11,293 bases of DNA from Frankiaceae bacterium (lineage in GTDB: Bacteria; Actinomycetota; Actinomycetes; Mycobacteriales; SCTD01): contig CANKBT010000077.1 in assembly GCA_947479995.1 (NCBI GenBank), forward strand, positions 1 through 11,293. Direction: 5' to 3'. The position numbers and the translations under genes were made by a program. The notes under the pieces are model-generated. The model saw only the letters and a program-made list of their open reading frames with translations, did no database searches and was not told the DNA's origin. Shown one piece after another: positions 6,375 through 11,293 of this stretch; the first letter of the stretch is position 1; each line of letters opens with the position of its first letter.

Positions 6375-7159
6375 CGCCAGCCCGCCGTGTCGCCCGGCAG
6401 GGCCTGCGTCGAGAGCGCCGGGTCGGTCGCGGGCAGCGCCACGGTGTCCGGCTCGGCGTAGCCCGAGGGCGTGCCGGTCGGCGTGTAGGCCGTCTCGTTC
6501 GACACGGCCGAGTCGTACGACGGCGTGTACGTCGCGGTGCCGGTGGTGCTGGCGGCCGGGACGCCGGCGGTGTAGTCGGTGCCGCCGGTGTAGCCGGTGC
6601 CGGTGGTCGCCGGCGCGCCGGGCGTCGCCGTCGGCGCGCTGGGCGTGCCGCTCGACGAGCCGCTCGAGGTGGCCGCGCTGACGACCCGGCCGGCCGCGAG
6701 GCCGGCGCCGAGGGCGCCGAGCAGGAACGCGCCCGGGCGGCGGGCCGCGAAGGCGCGGACCTCGGCGAGCAGGTCGCCGGGCTCCTTGCCCTCGAGGGCG
6801 TCGGCGAGGGCGTGGCCCTTGCCGGCCGCCTGCGAGGCGACCTCGTGGGCGGTGCCGCCCTCGCCGCTGCTCGCCATGTCCTTGAGCTCGTCGGCCAGGG
6901 CGCGGATGCTCTGGCTGAGCTTGCTGGTCGCGCTGCTGGCCTGCGAGCTGACCTGCGTCTTGGCCTCGCCGAGCAGGTCTCGCGCCTGCTGCGCGGCTTC
7001 GCCCGCGACCTGCTTGGCCTGGTCGGCCGCGGTGCCGGCCACGTCGGACGCGGCCGACGTCGCCGTGCTCGCGACCTGGGAGGCCTCGTCCTTCGCCGCG
7101 GCGGCGGTCTGCCCCGCGGCCTCCTGCGTCGCCCCTGCGACGCGCTGCGGTGTGCTCAC
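6371..7159 (-). CDS. LEA/apolipoprotein-like 11-residue-repeat protein with one hydrophobic segment
   Basis: The protein has 262 residues from a GTG with GAGGAGG 4 nt upstream; the frame is open further upstream but that part is Arg/Pro-rich and lacks a better ribosome site. Residues 10-86 divide cleanly into seven 11-residue units of the type TAxxxAxxVAG, giving a long Ala-rich amphipathic helix like group-3 LEA proteins or apolipoproteins. A second helical part (87-155) includes GHALADALEGKEPGDLLAEVRAFAARRPG, then a hydrophobic segment AFLLGALGAGLAAGRVV at about 156-172. The C-terminal 90 residues are Thr/Gly/Ser/Pro/Tyr-rich and probably unfolded. I do not know a named function; membrane or desiccation stress protection is an inference from repeat type and from the DUF3618 and holin-X-like partners. 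It is the first gene of the three-gene operon. Confidence 0.82.
   Translation of the reverse strand: MSTPQRVAGATQEAAGQTAAAAKDEASQVASTATSAASDVAGTAADQAKQVAGEAAQQARDLLGEAKTQVSSQASSATSKLSQSIRALADELKDMASSGEGGTAHEVASQAAGKGHALADALEGKEPGDLLAEVRAFAARRPGAFLLGALGAGLAAGRVVSAATSSGSSSGTPSAPTATPGAPATTGTGYTGGTDYTAGVPAASTTGTATYTPSYDSAVSNETAYTPTGTPSGYAEPDTVALPATDPALSTQALPGDTAGWR
6902..7132 (-). repeat. seven degenerate 11-residue (33-bp) coding repeats
   Basis: Residues 10-86 of the LEA-like protein split into ATQEAAGQTAA, AAKDEASQVAS, TATSAASDVAG, TAADQAKQVAG, EAAQQARDLLG, EAKTQVSSQAS and SATSKLSQSIR. Small hydrophobic residues keep positions 2, 6, 9 and 10 in most units. Confidence 0.72.
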
Positions 7160-7176
7160 TGCGCCTCCTCGCTGTC

Positions 7177-7207
7177 GAGATGGGAGCCTCGGAGGGCTCC
7201 TCGTCTC
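7177..7207 (-). other. hairpin just upstream of the LEA-like operon
   Basis: GGAGCC (7183-7188) pairs with GGCTCC (7195-7200) around a 6-nt loop. GAGA (7177-7180) can pair with TCTC (7204-7207) outside a small internal loop. It ends about 18 nt before the GTG at 7159. It may be a leader structure of the stress-type operon or a terminator for the RsbW-like gene upstream; both read on the minus strand. Confidence 0.4.
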
Positions 7208-7285
7208 CACACCGCCTGCCCGAGGTGCCCCGGGCCACGCGCGCAGCGGTCCCCCGACCGGCACGCGCTGCCGTACGGGGGCACA

Positions 7286-7309
7286 CGGGTTTCACCCGCT
7301 GCCGGCGGG
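7286..7309 (-). terminator. possible weak terminator after RsbW-like gene
   Basis: CGGGT-TTC-ACCCG (7286-7298) and the overlapping CCCGC-TGCCG-GCGGG (7295-7309) are two mutually exclusive 5-bp hairpins 13-36 nt past the stop at 7323. Either could end the rsiG-asparaginase-RsbW transcript, but both stems are short and no U-run is present. Confidence 0.3.
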
Positions 7310-7322
7310 ACGGGCGCGCGGG

Positions 7323-7781
7323 CTAGAGCGCCTCGAGCTCGGCCCGCTCCTCGTCGCTGAGGAAGTCGGCGAGGTCGAGCGCGCCGTCGCCGTCGGCGGG
7401 CGCGACGAGGCACCAGACGACCTTGCCGCCGTCGGCGCCGACGGCCACGCCCCAGTCGCGCGACAGCGTGCCGACGAGGGCCAGGCCGCGCCCGGTGGTG
7501 GCCTGCAGGCCGTACCGGTGCTGGTGCAGCGCCCGGGGGCTGCGGTCGCGCACCTCCATGCGCAGCGCGCCGGCGTCCTGGTCGAGCACGACGGTGAACT
7601 CGGTCGCCGCGTGCAGCACCGCGTTGGTCGCGAGCTCGGACAGCGCCTGCACGGCGGGCCACTCCACCGACTCCCACGCGGGGTCGCTGCGCGACCACTC
7701 CTCGAGGGTCCGCGTGAGGAAGCCGCGCGCAGCGGCCACGCTCGACGTGACCGGCGCGAGCGTCAGCTCCACCGGCGGCAT
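7323..7781 (-). CDS. RsbW-like ATP-binding protein (anti-sigma factor/serine kinase family)
   Basis: The 152-residue protein has a GHKL-type ATP-binding fold (HATPase_c_2). The N box ELATNAVLHA is at residues 49-58, with Asn53 the expected Mg-ATP ligand. The G1 box is VRDRSP (77-82) and the G2 region TTGRGLALV (95-103). The acidic tail ADGDGALDLADFLSDEERAELEAL is not part of the core. Family members bind and inhibit sigma factors and/or phosphorylate STAS anti-anti-sigma partners; many actinobacterial copies have unknown targets. No STAS or sigma gene is visible here. It starts 19 bp after the asparaginase stop on the same strand. The ATG lacks a ribosome site, and TACGCT lies 6 nt upstream, so a leaderless transcript is possible besides read-through from rsiG. 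Confidence 0.87.
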   Translation of the reverse strand: MPPVELTLAPVTSSVAAARGFLTRTLEEWSRSDPAWESVEWPAVQALSELATNAVLHAATEFTVVLDQDAGALRMEVRDRSPRALHQHRYGLQATTGRGLALVGTLSRDWGVAVGADGGKVVWCLVAPADGDGALDLADFLSDEERAELEAL

Positions 7782-7787
7782 GGGCAG

Positions 7788-7793
7788 AGCGTA
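7788..7793 (-). promoter_or_regulatory. candidate -10 element for a leaderless RsbW-like transcript
   Basis: On the minus strand TACGCT fits the actinobacterial -10 pattern TAnnnT and lies 6 nt before the ATG at 7781, the spacing that would start transcription at the A of the start codon. No Shine-Dalgarno is present between. I see no clear -35 hexamer, and the motif lies in the gap after the asparaginase stop. Confidence 0.35.
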
Positions 7794-7800
7794 CGGATCG

Positions 7801-8787
7801 TCACGAGCCGGACGGGACCGGCCCCTGGGGCGGGGCAGCGGCGCCCGTCCCGGCGACGACGCGGACCTCGCCGACCGGCGCGCCGCCGCCGAGGACGGGC
7901 AGCACCGCGAGGTCGTGCAGGCCCTCGACGTCGTGGCCGAGCGCGGTCAGCGCCGCGACGAGCAGCGGGGTGCGCGCCCGCTCGGCGCCGTCCTCGACCT
8001 TGAGCGCGAGGGCGCCGCCGTCGGGCAGCGCGGCGGCGTAGACGCCCTCCGCGCCGTCCTTGGCGAGCAGGCCCGGCACGCGCTCCATGAGCGCGGTGAC
8101 GTCGCGGCCGGTGCCGCCGACGAGCAGCGGGTGCTCGCGCACCGCGGCGGCCACCCGGTGCTCCGGCGTGCCGTCGGCCGCGGTGACGAGCCGGGCGTAC
8201 GCGCCGGCGAGGCCGCGCAGGGTGAGCGCGTGCTGCGGGGCGCCGCAGCCGTCGACTACGACGCGGGTCACGGGCTCACCGGCCAGGCGGGCGAGGGTGG
8301 CGGTGAGGTGCTGCTGCAGCGGGTGGTCCGGCGCGAGGTAGTCCGGCAGCGACCAGCCGCGGGCCGTGCACGCGCCGAGCATCGCGGCGTGCTTGCCGGA
8401 GCAGTTCATCTGCAGGCGGGTCGGCCCGCCGCCGGCGGCGAGCACGGCCTGCTCGGTCGCCCGGTCGAGCGGCAGCGACGGCGGGCAGCCGAGGGCCTGC
8501 TCGGGCAGGGCGCCGAGCATCCGGCGCACGACGTCGAGGTGGCGCGGCTCGCCGGAGTGCGAGGCGGACGCGAGCGCGAGCTCCGCGGTGCCGGCGGGCT
8601 CCCAGCCCACCTCGAGCAGGCCGACGGCCTGCAGCGGCTTGTTCGACGAGCGCGGCAGCACCGGCGCGTCGACGGCGCCGAGCGCGAGGGCGGTCGAGCC
8701 GTCGGCGCGCAGGGCCACGACCGAGGCGGCGTGGCGGCTCTCGACGTGCCCGCCGCGGACGACCTCGACGAGGACCGGCGGCCTCAG
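7801..8787 (-). CDS. L-asparaginase II-type (PF06089) amidohydrolase, probable CTG start
   Basis: The protein has 328 residues if read from CTG at 8787. It belongs to the asparaginase class typified by the Rhizobium inducible enzyme, which hydrolyses L-asparagine to aspartate and ammonia. Expected active-site features are present: SSNK (Ser47-x-x-Lys50), SASHSGE (74-80), NCSGKH with Cys129 and Lys132, DGCG with Cys181, and AKDGAEG with Lys243. The cysteines and lysine are the metal ligands known in that class. The first in-frame GTG, at 8718, would remove the conserved start VLVEVVRGGHVESRH. No ATG, GTG or TTG lies between it and the upstream stop near 8866, but a CTG at 8787 overlaps the rsiG stop as CTGA and has GGA 9 nt upstream. 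The substrate could be another amide; context with sigma regulators is unexplained. Confidence 0.85.
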   Translation of the reverse strand: MRPPVLVEVVRGGHVESRHAASVVALRADGSTALALGAVDAPVLPRSSNKPLQAVGLLEVGWEPAGTAELALASASHSGEPRHLDVVRRMLGALPEQALGCPPSLPLDRATEQAVLAAGGGPTRLQMNCSGKHAAMLGACTARGWSLPDYLAPDHPLQQHLTATLARLAGEPVTRVVVDGCGAPQHALTLRGLAGAYARLVTAADGTPEHRVAAAVREHPLLVGGTGRDVTALMERVPGLLAKDGAEGVYAAALPDGGALALKVEDGAERARTPLLVAALTALGHDVEGLHDLAVLPVLGGGAPVGEVRVVAGTGAAAPPQGPVPSGS

Positions 8788-9398
8788 GTCGGGGCGTCCG
8801 TCGTGCGCTGGTCGGCGAGCAGCGTGGCCACGTCGGCCTCGCCCTCCTTGTAGCGGCGGGTGATCTCAGCGCTGCACGCGTCCATGACGGCCTGCACCTC
8901 GCGGCGCTTGCCGGACAGCACCTGCTCCTCGCCGCTCAGGACCTCGAGGGCGCGCTCGAGGTCGTCCTCGGAGCGGGCGGAGACGTCGGACAGGTCGACG
9001 TCGGCGACGAGCGCCTCGACGTGGCGGCGGTGGCTGTCGACGCGCGACGGCTCGATCGCGGAGTGGCGGCCGAGCCCGCGGGCGGGGCTGCGCGGCTCGT
9101 CGGCGAGGATGCGCGCCAGGTCGGCGACGAGGTCGCCGGTGGCGCCGCGGCGGCGGGCCAGCTCGGCGCGCAGCACGTCGACGCGGCCCTGCACGAGGCG
9201 GCGCAGGTAGGACAGGTCGACCTCCTCCTGCTCGGCCTCGGCGCGCTGGGCGCGCACGTCCGCGAGCGGGGCGCTCCGCAGGCCGTCGAGGTAGTCCTCG
9301 GCGAGCACGCGGTCGATGCGCCGGTTGCCCGTGGGGGGCGAGGCCTCGGCCGTCACGCGGGGCTCCTCGGGGGTCGGGAGGGTCGGGTCGGACGCCAT
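8784..9398 (-). CDS. rsiG: RsiG-like c-di-GMP-binding anti-sigma factor
   Basis: The 204-residue, mostly helical protein matches RsiG, which in Streptomyces venezuelae binds c-di-GMP and holds the sporulation sigma factor WhiG inactive. The ligand signature E-x3-S-x2-R-x3-Q-x3-D occurs twice without deviation: Glu59-Ser63-Arg66-Gln70-Asp74 in EVDLSYLRRLVQGRVD, and Glu158-Ser162-Arg165-Gln169-Asp173 in EQVLSGKRREVQAVMD. These should lie on the two antiparallel helices of the coiled coil. The first about 30 residues are polar and probably flexible. A linker (100-125) joins the halves. The ATG has only a weak ribosome site (GGA, 9 nt). The sigma target is not in the window; in a non-sporulating relative it would be a FliA/WhiG-type motility sigma. 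The stop overlaps the asparaginase start region. It is divergent from a DUF4388 gene carrying a FliA/WhiG-like promoter. Confidence 0.88.
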   Translation of the reverse strand: MASDPTLPTPEEPRVTAEASPPTGNRRIDRVLAEDYLDGLRSAPLADVRAQRAEAEQEEVDLSYLRRLVQGRVDVLRAELARRRGATGDLVADLARILADEPRSPARGLGRHSAIEPSRVDSHRRHVEALVADVDLSDVSARSEDDLERALEVLSGEEQVLSGKRREVQAVMDACSAEITRRYKEGEADVATLLADQRTTDAPT

Positions 9399-9443
9399 CG
9401 TGACAGATCCGCGGGCGGCGACACGCCGGCTTCCTCCGTACGG

Positions 9444-9470
9444 CTCAACGTCGGCCTCCGACGTGCCGAA
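9444..9470 (+). promoter_or_regulatory. FliA/WhiG-class promoter CTCA-N17-GCCGAA
   Basis: CTCA (9444-9447) and GCCGAA (9465-9470) are separated by 17 nt and point at the DUF4388 gene, whose start is 50 bp further. FliA/WhiG sigma factors use a TAAA-like -35 and GCCGATAA-like -10; in motile actinobacteria (Actinoplanes, as I recall) the form is CTCA-N15-17-GCCGAA, which this fits exactly. A transcript would start near 9477 and include the ribosome site. The location beside rsiG, which controls that sigma class, strengthens the call. Confidence 0.65.
9448..9464. repeat. perfect inverted repeat filling the promoter spacer
   Basis: ACGTCGG-CCT-CCGACGT is a perfect 7-bp inverted repeat with a 3-nt centre and coincides exactly with the 17-nt spacer between CTCA and GCCGAA. 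Dimeric DNA-binding proteins often use such sites; a repressor bound here would block the promoter. The protein is not known. Confidence 0.6.
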
Positions 9471-9508
9471 GGCTGGTACGCGGGCAGCGGTGCCCGGACG
9501 AGCGGGAC

Positions 9509-9514
9509 GGGGAG
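9509..9514 (+). promoter_or_regulatory. ribosome binding site of the DUF4388 gene
   Basis: GGGGAG lies 6 nt before GTG at 9521. It fixes the start and the frame; no other start with a good site exists nearby in this frame. Confidence 0.75.
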
Positions 9515-9520
9515 TGCAGC

Positions 9521-11293
9521 GTGCTCAAGGGCGATCTCAGCGTGGCCGGACTGCCGGCCGTGCTCGCCCAGCTGGCCGACGGCGGCGCGAGCGGCTGCCT
9601 GCACGTCACCGACCCGGTCGGCGAGCAGGCGCGGGTCTACCTGCGCGGCGGCCGCGTCTACTCCGTCGTCGCCCCCGGCCGCCGGCCGCAGCTCGGCTCG
9701 CGACTGGTGAGCAACGGCGCCCTCGGCCCCGAGGCGCTCGCCGAGGCGCTCGAGGCGCAGCGCACCGAGCTGCAGGGCTGGCGGCTCGGCGAGCTGCTCG
9801 TGCACCTGGGCTACGTCGACCAGCCGGTCGTCGAGGCGTTCGTGCAGGAGCAGGTGCGCGAGTCGATGGCCGAGCTGCTGCTGTGGCCCGAGGGCACGTG
9901 GCGCTTCCGCGTCAACGAGCGCACCCGCGAGGACGTCGCCAAGCCGGTCGCCGTCGCCGAGCTGCTGTCGGCCGTCGAGCAGCGCCGCGCCGAGTGGGAC
10001 GACCTCGTCAAGACGGTCTCCGGCGCCGACGCCGTCCCCATCCTGTCGGCCGGTGGCAGCGCCTCCGACGAGATGGCCATCGACCCCGACGCCTGGTCGC
10101 TGCTGTGCAAGGTCGACGGCGTGCGCACGCTCGCCGAGCTGGCGCGCGACTGCGGCTTCACGCTGTTCGAGGCCGGCAAGGTCGTGCACGCCCTCGTCAC
10201 CGCCGGGCTCGTCGACGTCGAGGACGAGTCGCCCGAGGAGCTGGTCACCGCGTCCTCGGCCCCCAGCACCGCGGACGCCACCTCGCGCCTGCTCGACGCC
10301 TTCGCCCCGTCGGCCCCCGCGGCCGCGCCCGCGCCCGAGGTGGCCGAGGTGGTCAGCGCCGCCCTCATCGGCGAGGCGCTCGCCGCGCCCGGCCCCGACG
10401 TCGACGAGGTCGAGGGCTCGATCAACCGCGTCTCGGCCGCGCTGTCGGCCCTGCTCGGCCCGGCGCGCTCCGGCGAGGACGTCTTCGAGGTGCCGGTGCG
10501 CACCGCGCCGGCGCCGCGCGTCGACCCCGAGGCCGAGGCGCGCGCCGCCAAGAAGGCCGAGAAGGCCGCGCGCGACGCTGCCCGCCGCGAGCGCGACGCC
10601 GCCGAGCTCGCCGCCGCCCAGGCCGAGCTCGAGGCCGCCCGCACCGCGGCTGCCGCGGAGGCCGTGCTCGCGCACGCGTCCGAGCACCAGGCCGTCGTCG
10701 TCGACCTCGAGGCGCGCCGCGAGGAGGCCCGGCTCGCCGAGGAGGCCGAGGCGCGCGCGGCGCAGGAGGCCGAAGAGGCGCGGGCCGCCGAGGAGGCCGA
10801 GGCCGCGCGCGTCGCCGAGGAGCAGCGGCTGGCCGAGGAGGCCGAGGCCGCTCGCCTCGCTGAGAAGGCCGAGGCCGCTCGCCTCGCGGAGGAGGCCCGG
10901 CTCGCGGAGGAGCAGCGCCTCGCGGACGAGGCCGAGGCCGCCCGCGTCGCCGAAGAGCAGCGCCAGGCTGAGGAGGCCCGACTCGCCGAGGAGGCCCTGC
11001 TCGCGGAGGAGGCCCGACTCGCCGAGGAGGCCCGACTCGCGGACGAGGCCGAGGCCGCTCGCGTCGCCGAGGAGGCCCGGCTCGCTGAGGAGGCCCGACT
11101 CGCGGACGAGGCCGAGGCCGCCCGCGTCGCCGAGGAGGCCCGCCTCGCCGAAGAGGCCCGACTCGCCGAAGAGGCCCGACTCGCCGAAGAGGCCCGGCTC
11201 GCCGAGGAGGCGCGACTCGCTGAAGAGGCCCGGCTCGCTGAAGAGGCCCGGCTCGCTGAAGAGGCCGAGGCCGCTCGCGTCGCCGAGGAGGCC
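9521..11293 (+). CDS. DUF4388 (PatA N-terminal-like) protein with long Glu/Ala/Arg repeat tail, 3' end cut
   Basis: An open frame of 591 codons runs from the GTG to the window end with no stop. Residues 1-165 fit DUF4388: LKGDLSVAGLPAVLAQLADG, then GCLHVTDPVGEQARVYLRGGRVYSV, then a helical second half (LGELLVHLGYVDQPVVEAFV, ESMAELLLWPEGTWRF). This domain sits at the N-terminus of PatA-like response regulators and of proteins linked to motility and polarity in some bacteria. Residues about 185-230 form a winged-helix-like unit (WSLLCKVDGVRTLAELA, then VVHALVTAGLVDVED). An Ala/Pro-rich linker and a short helical part (290-325) follow. From about 335 the chain is a charged Lys/Arg/Glu/Ala helix turning into E-A-R-L-A-E repeats. 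No membrane segment is visible. Function unknown; the promoter and divergent rsiG suggest a place in a FliA/WhiG-type regulon. Confidence 0.85.
   Translation, partial: MLKGDLSVAGLPAVLAQLADGGASGCLHVTDPVGEQARVYLRGGRVYSVVAPGRRPQLGSRLVSNGALGPEALAEALEAQRTELQGWRLGELLVHLGYVDQPVVEAFVQEQVRESMAELLLWPEGTWRFRVNERTREDVAKPVAVAELLSAVEQRRAEWDDLVKTVSGADAVPILSAGGSASDEMAIDPDAWSLLCKVDGVRTLAELARDCGFTLFEAGKVVHALVTAGLVDVEDESPEELVTASSAPSTADATSRLLDAFAPSAPAAAPAPEVAEVVSAALIGEALAAPGPDVDEVEGSINRVSAALSALLGPARSGEDVFEVPVRTAPAPRVDPEAEARAAKKAEKAARDAARRERDAAELAAAQAELEAARTAAAAEAVLAHASEHQAVVVDLEARREEARLAEEAEARAAQEAEEARAAEEAEAARVAEEQRLAEEAEAARLAEKAEAARLAEEARLAEEQRLADEAEAARVAEEQRQAEEARLAEEALLAEEARLAEEARLADEAEAARVAEEARLAEEARLADEAEAARVAEEARLAEEARLAEEARLAEEARLAEEARLAEEARLAEEARLAEEAEAARVAEEA
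11027..11152 (+). repeat. two tandem copies of a 63-bp unit
   Basis: Each copy encodes EARLADEAEAARVAEEARLA followed by E (21 residues: 6+9+6). The copies at 11027-11089 and 11090-11152 differ only at a few third positions, which indicates a recent duplication. Confidence 0.8.
11135..11260 (+). repeat. seven tandem copies of an 18-bp unit (EARLAE)
   Basis: Seven consecutive 18-bp units of the form gaggcccgactcgccgaa each encode EARLAE, with only synonymous changes (cga/cgg/cgc, gcc/gct, gaa/gag, gcg once). Neighbouring units are often identical, as after slippage or unequal crossing over. Confidence 0.88.

Larger units (their letters stand above)
10715..11293 (+). repeat. Glu/Ala/Arg-rich coding repeat region
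   Basis: From about residue 399 to the window end the codons build 6-residue units (EARLAE/EARLAD) mixed with 9-residue units (EAEAARVAE) and EEQRLA variants. All units are multiples of three residues, not seven, so the helix would not keep a classical heptad stripe; regular Glu/Arg spacing by 3-4 residues would suit a salt-bridged single helix. Confidence 0.85.

Noticed and set aside
7160..7322. Sigma-B/SigF-type promoter (GTTT-N-GGGTA) before the LEA-like operon
   Set aside because: I looked on both strands; the only GTTT (7289-7292) reads the wrong way and no GGGTA lies at a suitable distance.
6597..8003. Plus-strand open frame across the LEA-like and RsbW-like genes
   Set aside because: It spans two well-supported minus-strand genes and their gap, has low-complexity Ala/Arg/Ser composition and no domain.
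9353..10687. Long minus-strand open frame opposite the DUF4388 gene
   Set aside because: Its product is Gly/Arg/Leu-rich without recognisable domains, while the plus-strand frame has a good ribosome site and a clear DUF4388 domain.
10715..11293. CRISPR array or TolA/IgA-protease homology suggested by the repeats
   Set aside because: Repeats have no unique spacers and stay in one reading frame; TolA-like hits would come only from Ala/Glu composition, and no membrane anchor or TolA end domain is visible.

Overview
This is a chromosomal window from a very high-GC actinobacterium. The signs are strong G/C bias at third codon positions, many GTG starts, and typical actinobacterial families: a DesA3-like desaturase with its own reductase, a PucR-type regulator, DUF3618, an Actino holin-X-like protein and RsiG. 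The genus cannot be told from the sequence. I saw no rRNA, tRNA, CRISPR array, transposase or integrase, and base composition looks even throughout.

Layout. (1) 1-963 (+): C-terminal half of an MMPL/RND-type membrane transporter, cut by the window edge. (2) 960-3291 (-): a two-gene operon, a three-domain ferredoxin-type reductase (2194-3291) followed by a membrane fatty-acid desaturase (960-2141). A PucR-family regulator (3378-4634, +) is divergent from it across an 86-bp gap and is a likely local controller. (3) 4631-4909 (-): a small two-helix membrane protein. (4) 5089-7159 (-): a tightly overlapping three-gene operon encoding a LEA-like 11-residue-repeat protein, a holin-X-like membrane protein and a DUF3618 protein with two more 11-residue-repeat blocks. 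It is followed by a 17-bp perfect hairpin at 4994-5031. This looks like an envelope or stress cassette. (5) 7323-9398 (-): an apparent operon rsiG > asparaginase (PF06089 type) > RsbW-like ATP-binding protein. (6) 9521-11293 (+): a DUF4388 (PatA-N-like) protein with a long Glu/Ala/Arg repeat tail, open at the window end. It is divergent from rsiG.

The most interesting part is the rsiG/DUF4388 divergon. The RsiG-like protein carries two exact copies of the c-di-GMP-binding signature E-x3-S-x2-R-x3-Q-x3-D known from the anti-sigma factor of sigma-WhiG. The 122-bp intergenic region holds CTCA-N17-GCCGAA, a match to FliA/WhiG-class promoters, pointing at the DUF4388 gene. The 17-nt spacer is itself a perfect 7-3-7 inverted repeat. 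I infer a local c-di-GMP > RsiG > FliA/WhiG-type sigma > DUF4388 repeat protein circuit, with the spacer palindrome as a possible second operator. The sigma factor gene is not in the window.

Other points: the asparaginase seems to lack any ATG/GTG/TTG start that preserves its conserved N-terminus and may start at CTG inside a CTGA overlap. Two convergent gene pairs end on a shared CTAG. The RsbW-like gene may be read from a leaderless promoter.
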